Below, one piece after another: positions 36,508 through 46,218 of a stretch of 64,000 nucleotides of DNA. The position numbers were made by a program, and so were the translations under genes. Numbering within the stretch: position 1 is the first letter of the stretch; every line of letters starts with the position of its first letter. This DNA comes from Entomortierella parvispora (Eukaryota > Mortierellomycota > Mortierellomycetes > Mortierellales > Mortierellaceae). Under the pieces are notes generated by a model. It had not been told where the DNA came from. It ran no database searches and saw only the letters and a list, made by a program, of their open reading frames with translations. The DNA is taken from the NCBI GenBank assembly GCA_963573315.1, contig OY752140.1, positions 1,922,001 through 1,986,000 of the forward strand, given 5' to 3'.

Positions 36508-37962
36508 TTAAAACGCCTTGTACACGTCTAGAAGATCAAAGAAAGAATGATACAATGGGTGTCAGTCCTGGAAGACATATAGAGCCATATTGCTAGAGAC
36601 GTTGGAAAAATATCGTTACCATTCCGTTGAGTATTCTTTTTAGGCCACACTTTGTACTTGTAGCGCATCAGTTCTTCGCCCATTAGGTATCCATAGCGGT
36701 CAAAGAATGCACGAGGCAGTTCCCAATTGTGGGGGTCGAGAGGGTGGCCATGGCAAATGGCGCCTCCTATCAACAACTGACAGAGATCTTCAATGTCATA
36801 TTGGTTCTGGTGAATGATCATCTTGGCCTATGGGTTACGAGGAGGAAGCAGTGCGGTGTTAGCCTTTGACAAAAGAGTTTCAATGCATATAGAACTCTGT
36901 CCTTTGTATGTAATCTTACCCTGAGTTTTGGACAGGGGATCAAATCAATCCTGGAATCATGAGGAAGAGCATAGATCTGGGGGTCGATGCTGGGATCTGT
37001 CGCTGGGGTCGCAGAGGCAAGGGCGCGAATCTCTGTTTGAAGGCGATAGGTAGGAATAACCTTTTGCTTCAGGTTGCCGTCGTCAAATGTAAGATTTGGA
37101 GTCGACATACTGAATTCGTTACTGTCCACATCGTCAGAGTCCAGGAAATTAGGAGTCTGTGCTGGGAAAGCAGAGTCCATAGAGCTGGCGCTAAACGAGA
37201 ACATGTTTTGGTTGGGGGAGAACGATGGTTCTGTCATAGTGCGCTGATCCGGAAGCTGGCCAAAGAGAGGAGCATCGTTGCCTGTCGATTGAGAAAAGAG
37301 TGACGCCTGTAAATCGTCCAGAGCAGAGGACGGTGATTGCTTTTGGGGCCACGATGCAGAAGCTGATCCAAATGCTGTGTGACTGGGAACCACAGGCTCA
37401 AACTGATTCAGTGTTGAGTTCAGTCGATTGTTGTCGGCATTGGCAGCAGGAAACAGAGCAGGCGCCTTGTACAGAATCTCGCTGTTCATCGAAAAGATAT
37501 TGTCGTCCTGAGGATCATCCAAGCCAAGTTGAGTCCAGGCATTGGGTGTGGTGTTGGACGACGACGATGATCCCGAGACAGATGAACCAACGTTGCTATG
37601 GGGGCTGTTGTTCATGTTCATGTTGACGGGCAGTTGAGCTGTCGAGAAAGGAGACTTGCTGGCATTGTTGTTGTTGATATTCAGGCTGTTCTTGGCGGCG
37701 ATGTTATCCATAGCGTTCGGCGTTTGTGAGTGAGCAGCAACATGGGCAGAAAAAGCAGCGGCCAGGGCCTGGTTAAGCATCTGCACCTGTGTAGCATGTG
37801 GGATGCTATCATCGACAGGGACCGGTCCAGGAATAGGACGCGAAGCAAGGGAAGGGGTTGGGGTCGAAACAGAAACGGACATGGGGCTGTCGGGTCCAAG
37901 TGAGGACATTGCCGGAGACGGATGCTGCTGGTGTTGTCGCTGTTGTTGATGAGCTTGTTGAG

Positions 37963-38029
<67 letters not shown>

Positions 38030-38948
38030 CTGCTGTTGCTGCTGTGCGGGGCCAGAAAGAGACATTTTCCTAGCAGCATGGTTCTCGTAATGGCGACGGT
38101 AGAGCTCTGCCTTGACATCCTGTAGGATAGTCGAGTTGCCCGTCTTGCCTAGAGCAGACTCGAACGAGAAGACAACCTCGCGCAGGTAGTAGTTCTCGCT
38201 TTGGAGGGACTCGATGATGGTCTTGAGCTGGTGCGACTCGTGCTGAAAGCGCTCGGTGGCCTCAAAGTGGGTTTCCTTGAGCTCCTTGAGCATGCCCTCG
38301 AGCTGCTGCAGATGACGCTCCTTCCTGTCGCGGAAGGCTCTCTGTGCGGCCCGGTTCTGTTCCTTGCGCACGGCGGGAGAGGCAGGATTGGGCTTACGTC
38401 CAGGTTTCTTGCGGGTCTTTGCAGGCGGCTGCAGCGACTCGTCCCGGGTAGTGTCGTGACTCAAGACCGAGTGGCGATCCTGGTCGTCGTCGAGGGTCTC
38501 TTCCTCGTCGTCCGAGTGGGGGTCCCGAGCTAGCGAGATGAAGGGCACAAAGAGGGAGGGAGGGAGTAGTTAGTGCGACCGTGCTGACCATGTCTGTGTC
38601 TGTGTCTGTGTCTGTGTGTCTATGTCTGTTTGTCAATGTCTGTTCCTGTGCCGTGGGCAGATACGGCAGCATGGCAGATATGGCAGATAGATATGCAAGA
38701 CACGGAAGATAGGAAAAAGACACGCAGACCGCAGACCCGGCCCAATGACCCGTTTCGTTGGCTTTAAATATGGCAGTACGATACGCCTGCTTGTTATGGC
38801 AGTGGCAGGTAGGCAGGTAGGTGACAGCTGCTGTACCTTTCTCGGAGGGAGGCGTGCCCGGGTACGGTCGCTTGTCGGGGCGCACATGGTCTAGATGAGG
38901 GGCTGCACTGGCAGGCAGATTCGCCGGCTGGGATGCACTCGAGGCCAT
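36508..38948 (-). CDS. bZIP transcription factor with polyglutamine tract and DUF3425-type C-terminal region
   Basis: The exons 38837-38948, 36920-38529, 36620-36827 and 36508-36527 are in phase and give about 649 residues. The basic region near residues 80-105 reads RKEQNRAAQRAFRDRKERHLQQLE. The N-x-x-A-x-x-x-[FR] residues are those of AP-1/Yap-like fungal bZIPs, which bind TTAC-type half sites. A leucine-zipper-like heptad stretch follows. Around residues 200-240 lies a glutamine run, then Ser/Asn-rich disorder. The C-terminal exons carry the block LCQLLIGGAICHGHPLDPHNWELPRAFFDRYGYL, typical of the DUF3425 region common in fungal bZIP proteins. The short first exon (MASSASQPANLP) was found by phase from ATG 38948. 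The frame otherwise begins at a GTG. The target genes are unknown. Confidence 0.85.
37924..38046. repeat. CAG/CAA repeat encoding polyglutamine in the bZIP factor
   Basis: A run of (GTTGCT)n-type repeats on this strand encodes about 30 glutamines followed by Q-rich sequence. The alternating CAA-CAG pattern is a six-base tandem repeat, so length variation is likely. Confidence 0.9.
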
Positions 38949-39365
38949 TGCAGGGAATGAATCTCGGGATGGACTGAAAAGGGGGAGGGGAGGGAGGGCA
39001 ACAAAATGAAGGGTAGGATCCAAGCGGGAATGAGAGCGAGAGGGAAAAAGGTGGATTCAATGTGGAGAGAGCGGACAAGGACTGAATGCAGAAGGAAGGG
39101 TAGGGAGAAAAAGTGGGTGCGGAGGGGGGGGCAATAAAGATAAGGAAGATGTGGAGAAGAAGGAAGGGAGAGAGAGAGGAAGGGAAGGAAATGACAGAGG
39201 GGCGCATGGGGGAAAAGAGAAAGTGAAGGAACGAAAGAAAAGGAAAAAGAGACACAGGTCGGGGGACGTGCACTTACGGGGAGGGGCGGCTTGTTTGCAC
39301 CAAGGGAGAGGCACACCGTGTGGAAATAAAGAGTGTGTGTTTGTTCTTTCTTTGCTTGCTGGACT

Positions 39366-39403
<38 letters not shown>

Positions 39404-39959
39404 CGCTCCTCCTTCCTTCTCTCCTCATCCTCTCCTCCCTCTCCTCCCACACGAAAACAGAGATCAGACCATTGCTGTTGTTGACCAGGCAAACCTATTC
39501 TCTCTCTAAAGTTATTCATGTGTTTGCTCCCAGGCCCTCTGTCCGTTCGCACCCCAAGCCTACACACTCAGGGCTCGTTAGAGCTGCTAGTGCGTTGTTT
39601 GTTCAATTTGTGGTTGTTGGGTTCTCGATCAACACAACAACGGCGGCAGCAAAGAGGAACGGGCGCAACAGAAAGACGGAGATTGGCGTGGAGAAAAAAA
39701 AATATAAAACAAGTGACCAGTTTATGGTTCAGGTCGCACACTCGCAGAGTAATAGGGGGAGAGAGGGGAGAGCATGGATGGGGGGGGGGGGGCAAGACAC
39801 CAAGCCTCCCATGAAATGAACCTTTCGTACCACCCCATGGTCACTCACTGCGTGGAGCGTGGTTGTAGAATTTGTAGAACTGAGCGCAAGTAGCAAATCG
39901 TCACCTGCAACGACACCCAGACACCGTACACCTTAGCCTGCATCTTCTTGTGATATATG
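38949..39959. other. Upstream region of the bZIP gene
   Basis: This stretch is purine-rich near the start codon (a pyrimidine-rich leader for the minus-strand gene). It contains a (TC)15 microsatellite at 39371-39400 and a 13-base poly-G run at 39780-39792. Frames of up to 222 codons are repeat-derived and were not accepted. Confidence 0.5.
39371..39400. repeat. (TC)15 microsatellite
   Basis: This is a perfect dinucleotide repeat in the upstream region of the bZIP gene. Confidence 0.85.
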
Positions 39960-39961
39960 TA

Positions 39962-40746
39962 CAGTGCACGACAACAAGTCACAACAAGAATCAACTGACC
40001 TGAGGACAATTGCTACTTGTCCCTCAATTTTTGTCGGAAGTGAAAAAACGATGTATATTTGAACGTTTCGGAGTGCCAGCTTCCAGGCAATACCCGGGGT
40101 TTCCGTTTACATGGCCTGGATCAAGAGTTATTATGTTTGCCCATCGAGAATTTGGCCGCCTTCGTTATCCTCACTTTATAAATATGGAACAAAATTATTA
40201 AAGGTAATATTATATTTTATTCTGAAGTTTTCAAATGTCGCTCCAGTTTGAAGGAATTCGACGATGAGACTTGTACTTGCGTACCTGGATATCTGCGAGT
40301 GCACCATCCATACCCTTGCGATAGGCATCCATATATCGGAAGGACTTCCTTGCGAAATGTTGAATCGTTTTGACGGCAACAGAATTCAAAGCTAACGGTA
40401 TCGTTTTCTCCAGCCCTTTGAAGGTGTAGTTGCAGTGTGCGCGCGTCTCGACGTATATGGGTTCTTCTTCGTTGAGAGCGTTTAAATGGGTTTTAACTGT
40501 ATCCGCAGAGGAAAGAGCGACGGCAGCATGAATATCAGCCTGAATTGCACGGGCTTTCTTCAGATGCGCAGTTCGCTTATTGGGTCGCGGCATTTGTTCG
40601 GATTGATGTTTGATGATGATGATGATGATGACCAGCCATTTGCCATTTCAATGTGGAGCACATTTTTTTATTCCAGAAAAAAAAAATCCCCCGACCAAAA
40701 TTTGGCCGCACCTCAAAAATTTGTTGTGACTTGTTGTCGTGCACTG
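39962..40746. mobile_element. Tc1/mariner-type DNA transposon derivative, non-autonomous
   Basis: This 785-bp element is bounded by perfect 26-bp terminal inverted repeats (39962-39987 and 40721-40746). They begin CAGTGCACGAC and end GTCGTGCACTG. A TA dinucleotide flanks each side (39960-39961 and 40747-40748), the target duplication of the Tc1/mariner superfamily. It is too short for a full DDE transposase. A minus-strand frame inside looks like the N-terminal part of a transposase, so this is probably an internally deleted copy that depends on a full-length relative elsewhere. Its right end coincides with the first Crypton border. Confidence 0.85.
40231..40593 (-). pseudogene. N-terminal fragment of a probable transposase
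   Basis: This 120-codon frame starts MPRPNKRTAHLKKARAI and ends shortly after RKYKSHRRIPSNW. The basic N-terminus and the RRIP segment suggest a DNA-binding helix-turn-helix region. No catalytic DDE/D part follows before the left inverted repeat, so the gene is truncated. The family assignment rests mainly on the inverted repeats and TA duplication. Confidence 0.5.
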
Positions 40747-40748
40747 TA
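40742..40748. repeat. CACTGTA border repeat, left
   Basis: This is the first of three identical heptamers spaced 5,006 bp apart. Its first five bases are the end of the Tc1/mariner right inverted repeat, and its last two are that element's TA duplication. Confidence 0.85.
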
Positions 40749-41212
40749 TCCGGCTCCACGAATTTGAGATTGAGACTCAAATCTCAATTCTAAGCCACCA
40801 CTTCACGTGACTTCAAGCATGCTACTTTCCTATTCATGTGATAAATCTCAAATTGGTGCATGCTACTTTTTCAGCTACATGACCCACTCAGCTACAAATA
40901 CCGTCTGTCTGCACGTGGCGCCGCGTCCTTTGGATCTTTTGCCCCTCCTGACAGAAAATAAAAAAAAAAAAAAAAAACGCGAAGGTCAACCTTGGCCATT
41001 GCATTGCAGCCCTCCTCCCGTATTAATTTTACTCACTCATCCATCCACTCGCCGACCCACGTACTCTCAAGCCTACTCATTCATTCACTCATCCATTCAT
41101 TCCCCCCACCCTTGCCACACCTCATTGCTCCACTTTCGTCCACTCACCTTTTTCTCGACAACAGATCTATTGACTGACCCAACAAACACACAAGGCGACC
41201 TGGAAAAGACAG

Positions 41213-44200
41213 ATGGAATCCACTTTTGATGCAACAACTGTTGAAGGGCGTCAGATGAGCGCCGCGTCTCACCAAGAACAGCTGGCGTTGCGCATCAATG
41301 AGCGTAAGCTTGCAGTCATCCTCCTGCTACTGTACTGTCTTTCCTTCCTTCCTTCCTTCCTTCCTTCTTTCCTTCATTCATTCCTTCCATCATTCTTCCG
41401 TACCGAAACCTTGGTATACAGTGAATCAGAAGCTACAAGAACTTGAGACTTCGCGACTGGAAAAACTCAAGCTTTCGGAGTCGCAACCTCGTGCTGCGTC
41501 GATGACGGTATGGCGCTTACTGACTTTATTGACTTTTCTCACTCAGTAAAGCCGCATGCATCTTTTTTAGTAGTTACCCTCCTGTAAGCCCCCCTTCATC
41601 CTTCCCTCCCTTCCTGACCGTGTTTTATTACCTTATTACCTCCCTCTCCAAGGATTCCCAGGGGCCTCCTGCACAGCCGCCAGAGCTGGAATTCACTCAG
41701 GGTTCAAAGCGTAAAGCAAGCGCGTCCAGCAAAAGTCCGCATGAGCAACAGAACCAACAGCAACAGGGTTCCAAGAGAAGACGATGGCAAAGCGGGAGAG
41801 CCTCATACTATCGACGTTCAACCACTACTCAAAACCTGCCGTCCTCCCTTGACAACAGCAACACGCCTGGTTCAAAAACCTCTCGAGCTCAATCAGAGCT
41901 GCTAGCAGAAACTCTGATCACACCCTTTGATGCCCTAAGACGGAAGAGAATAGTAGATGTGGTTAAGGAGATGAGGAACGAACGTGGCCATAAAATACTC
42001 CGAGAAAGAACCATCAAACAGTATGCACCACATCTTGTGGATTTCGAGGTTAGGAATCATAGTTTCCCGCGGATTAAGAATCCAGATGGTATTATAGACG
42101 TGCTGCACTGACATTGACATACTTCACTCTCTTACTAGGATTTCTGTGATGAGAAGGGGTATGACGGGGACGACAGATACAGAGTTCGTCCAGAAGCTGT
42201 CGCATCCTTTTTGACGGAAAGGGTGTTTACCCGTCGCAAAGTTCTTCTCATCAACCTGCAGCTGGGCTACAACGGAGTAATTGGTCTACGAGAATACGAT
42301 CCCAAATATTACCCCGTGGAAGCTGAGAAGGAGGCAGAGGAAATCAAGGCTCGTTTCTGCTCAGGTATTCATGCTTTAGTCGAGATACAGGTGGAGGCAA
42401 GCGTGAGGCATGACCGACTGAGAACTAATTGTTATATCCCTGTTATATCCCTGTTATATCCCTATGTCCTCAGGTGTAGAACTTGATCCTAGCGAGACCA
42501 CAAGTGGCGACGTTGAGGAGGAGGAGGAGGAGTTGGATGATTCCGACGCCGAATCTCCCATGGGACTCGCCAAGGCGGCAAAGTTAGTCTCCAAGGCGAA
42601 GGTGGCCGAATATTCGGTATCGCCAGATTGTCGGTTCATCGTGCCCGTGGGCAAAGAAACTGTGGAGGCTGTTTTGAAGGCGCTGACTTACAGATGGGAG
42701 GTGCAGAACAACCAAAAGCCACAAGATCCACTGAAGGGCGTATTTCAAAAGCCGCGCGATTCAAGGTTGGTTACTAACACACGAGATTCATATTATCGAA
42801 GACTTGTCACGGACACCGTGACACCTTGGCCTGACCGTGGAGTATACTGTGCTCAGCGCGACGGTTACAGTGTCGAGGACTTTTTGCGGATGATGGTTAT
42901 TCTCTGGAAAGGATTCGATACTTGGGACAAGAGAGTAACACTCATTCGAGACCGGATGGCAATCAATCTCCGTCACCAGGCTTTCTTTCGAGATGAGAGT
43001 CTACGCCTCATGGGTCTCTCTGACTGCTTTCGCGAAACCCTCAGCACGACGTTCGCTGGTACCAAAACCAAGGTTCATGGCCTGGCTTTCTGTCTGCGTG
43101 CCGGTAAGACACAGCCTGATTTCAAGACAGACTTTGCAATGGTCTTAAGGCACAAGGACTACATGCGATGCGGTGTTGGTGCAACTGCTTTCTACTTGTT
43201 CGAGCGTTTTCATGTAAGTATTGTTCTGTTGTTCAGAGACGTTGTTAAAAAGAATCAGTTGTGACGGGTCAGTTGAGGGCCAATAGCGGGCGGTTACGAG
43301 TACATGGACGATCGGAATGTGAAAAGGGTACGACTATAACTAACGAGAAAATGAGATACTCTTTGTATTTCTGAATTATAATAATACATAGCACCGAGCT
43401 GAACCGATCCCGGACTTTACCGACATCAACGTGTGGCCCAAATACAAACTTGTGGTTGGAGAAGATAGAACAAAGGAAATTGACTATGCCACCCAGTGGA
43501 GGTCAGTGAAAGCAGCTTTCGCTCTCTGTGGAATTCTTTCCGGTCGAGCTACACATTCTGGTCGTCACTGTGCAGCTCAGGAGTTGCAATTCATGGGTTT
43601 GGCTATCGATCACCTTGCGCGAATGGGTCGTTGGGCACACAGTAAGATGCAGGCGTATTTGTCGACTCTTGAAATCCCAGGAGCGTTTGCGATGGCCGGC
43701 TTCCACAACGAGCGGTACCGACTTGCCAGAGACTGTCTCACACCGCCGCTGGAACTTCAGCGTCTTGTGTTTCCTTGGATTGAGGACCAGTGCACTGGAG
43801 AACATCGAGACGATTGGAGGAAAAAATGTGACAAGATCATGAGGGACGAACCTGAGAGCACCAAGTCCATAATTGAGGAGATCTACAACGGAGTCATGAG
43901 CGAGCAAGAGCGGAAGAAGAAGCAGGGGCCAGAAGCGGCTATCGGCAGTAACGCAGGCGCGTCAAAAGGACCAAGTCAACAATCTCAAGATCCGAAGCAG
44001 CAGAAGCCGCGTCTCTACTCATACTTTGATATTTCCAAGGATGGCTTTCTTTCCCTCCTCCTTTGGCTCCGTCGGGTCATCATTCAGGACGCAGCTATGT
44101 TTTTGAATGATGGCGCCACGAACCACCTCCTTGAAGATCCGATTTTTAAGCATCCCCTGTTCCTGGAGTACAAGGACAGCCTGACTGAAGCAATGAAGAA

Positions 44201-45146
44201 CAACAATATGAGCTCTCAACCAGATACAAACTTGGAGCAGATGGCGCAGTCTCTGCAGGACATGGAGCTCAACCATGCGAATACTTTAGCAGCCTTACGA
44301 CAAGAGCAACGTTCAACGAAGCAGCAGTTCCAGGAAATTCTCCAGACGATCCAATCCGGGTTCGAAGGCGTTTTTGAGTATATCGATCAAGATTGGCAGA
44401 GAAGGAGAGCAGAAGAGGATATCCTTATGGAGAACATTTTTGAAGCAAATCAAACGGCAGCTATTGAAGCAAACCAAAGGGTGCTTCAGGGATTCATGAA
44501 TCGGCAAAGAACTAGTGCCGACATGTCGACCAATTCTGTATCTTCTGGTATGACGCGAGCCCTGGGCACGGTTTGTGCAAGTCTCGCGCACTTGTCATTG
44601 CCATCTCAACCACCCAAAGCGGTCCTCCCGTCTCAACCACCCCGAGGGCTCTTGCCATCGCGACCGTCCCAGGCGTTCTGGCCCTCGCAGCCATCTTCAA
44701 CTGCTCAGGCTGCTCAGGCTGCTCAGGCTGCTCAGGCGCAACGACAGTCGGAGCCTCCAGCCGTTGTTTCTCCGGCGTTATCATCTCAAGGACATGGTAA
44801 CACCAGTGCACTGAGCACATTCAAGTTTGATCGAGGTGCATTAACTATTGGGGAGATCTGGAACGAATGCCTTCGGTACGAGGAGGCCAAAAAGGCTAGA
44901 GATTTTGTCGAGTTCACAAAATTAGGTCGGTCGGAAGAACGGTATATAAACGAGCGCCAGGTCGTCCTCCATGAAGTCCGGTACATTGTTGGCTTAGGGC
45001 AAATTTCTGTCGAAAAAGCCATCCAAGATCTGAGCACTGAACATGCCGAGTCCAAGGAGAGTATCGCGCGCTTTTTGAAAATGTTACGAAAAAGACAGGT
45101 GGAAAGAAAGATGAGTCGTGATGGTATTTCCTTTATCAATCAATAG
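41213..45146 (+). CDS. Crypton tyrosine recombinase with NDC10-like core, copy 1
   Basis: The exons 41213-41303, 41422-41507, 41653-42048, 42139-42364, 42474-43213 and 43392-45146 give 1,097 residues without a stop. Residues 1-190 hold a short coiled-coil-like stretch and a basic NLS-like patch (SKRRRWQ). Residues of about 330-650 resemble NDC10 domain 2 and Crypton recombinases (LAFCLRAGKTQ, GATAFYLFERFH, YLSTLEIPGAFAMAGF). The proposed catalytic set is R444, the HxxR pair H568/R571, W594 or H596, and nucleophile Y602. All positions are occupied, so the enzyme looks active. The C-terminal 400 residues hold a coiled coil, SQPP repeats and an AQAAQAAQA stretch, followed by a conserved-looking helical end. 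Catalytic residue assignment is by motif only. Excision and integration of the element would be its role. Confidence 0.78.
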
Positions 45147-45747
45147 CTCACTCGTCATTGTCTTGTCATCTTGTTATCTCGCTATGTGAAGTCAGTGTCA
45201 ACTCAACAACTCAACAGCTCAACAATTGAGTAAATAAATAAATGATTTATTAATATTATCGAGTTAATCAAACACAGTAACTCTTTGGGCGGTGGGCGAG
45301 GATGGAAGAAAGCAAAAAGTGTCCCATGGACCCAAGTGCCTCTAGTGACATGGGTGACTATGAGGTTATAGAACATTCAATGAGGATAGGGGGGGATGCT
45401 AAGGGTATGAAAGTGCACGATAGGGGGAGCAAGAAATAAGAAGAGAGAGTGAGTCAATCGGAAAATGAGTGAATGGAGGGAGTGGATGAGGGAATGTAAG
45501 ATGCATGTGAAATGAATGGTGCAACCAAGCACCTGTTCACCTTTTCCCTTGTGCCTGTGTCCTGTGCCTTGGGAATTTTTATTTCATGTTTTTTCATACC
45601 AGCTACTTCCAGGGTTTTTTGCACGAACACAGAATCTCGTCTAATCTCACCCACTTTAGCTGGTGAGAAGTAAAATCTCGGACGTCAATCTCACAATTTG
45701 ATATGTTTCACATCACGTGCTTAGAATAATTTCGAGCAGGCTACCGC
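45147..45747. other. Non-coding right arm of Crypton copy 1
   Basis: This arm is AT-rich after the recombinase stop. It contains AATCTCAC motifs near 45643-45651 and 45689-45697 that mirror TGAGATT motifs in the left arm. No second gene was seen. Confidence 0.6.
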
Positions 45748-45754
45748 CACTGTA
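45748..45754. repeat. CACTGTA junction repeat between the two Crypton copies
   Basis: A single heptamer is shared by the end of copy 1 and the start of copy 2. This is the expected product of recombination at one short core site. Confidence 0.85.
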
Positions 45755-46218
45755 TCCGGCTCCACGAATTTGAGATTGAGACTCAAATCTCAATTCTAAG
45801 CCACCACTTCACGTGACTTCAAGCATGCTACTTTCCTATTCATGTGATAAATCTCAAATTGGTGCATGCTACTTTTTCAGCTACATGACCCACTCAGCTA
45901 CAAATACCGTCTGTCTGCACGTGGCGCCGCGTCCTTTGGATCTTTTGCCCCTCCTGACAGAAAATAAAAAAAAAAAAAAAAAACGCGAAGGTCAACCTTG
46001 GCCATTGCATTGCAGCCCTCCTCCCGTATTAATTTTACTCACTCATCCATCCACTCGCCGACCCACGTACTCTCAAGCCTACTCATTCATTCACTCATCC
46101 ATTCATTCCCCCCACCCTTGCCACACCTCATTGCTCCACTTTCGTCCACTCACCTTTTTCTCGACAACAGATCTATTGACTGACCCAACAAACACACAAG
46201 GCGACCTGGAAAAGACAG

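Larger units (their letters stand above)
40742..45754 (+). mobile_element. Crypton-type tyrosine recombinase element, copy 1 of a tandem pair
   Basis: The unit repeats exactly 5,006 bp further on. By eye the two copies are identical, including a 17-base poly-A run near 40961 and all encoded frames. The heptamer CACTGTA lies at the left border (40742-40748), the internal junction (45748-45754) and the right border (50754-50760). There are no terminal inverted repeats and no reverse transcriptase. The only gene is a tyrosine recombinase with an NDC10-like core. These are the traits of Cryptons, which are thought to move as circles through short direct repeats. The left heptamer overlaps the CACTG end and TA duplication of the Tc1/mariner element. 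Confidence 0.8.

Noticed and set aside
42440-42470. Three copies of a GTTATATCCCT-type repeat in a Crypton intron, considered as a homing site or CRISPR-like repeat
   Set aside because: The repeats are directly adjacent without spacers, inside an intron next to the acceptor. They are best read as a small tandem repeat.
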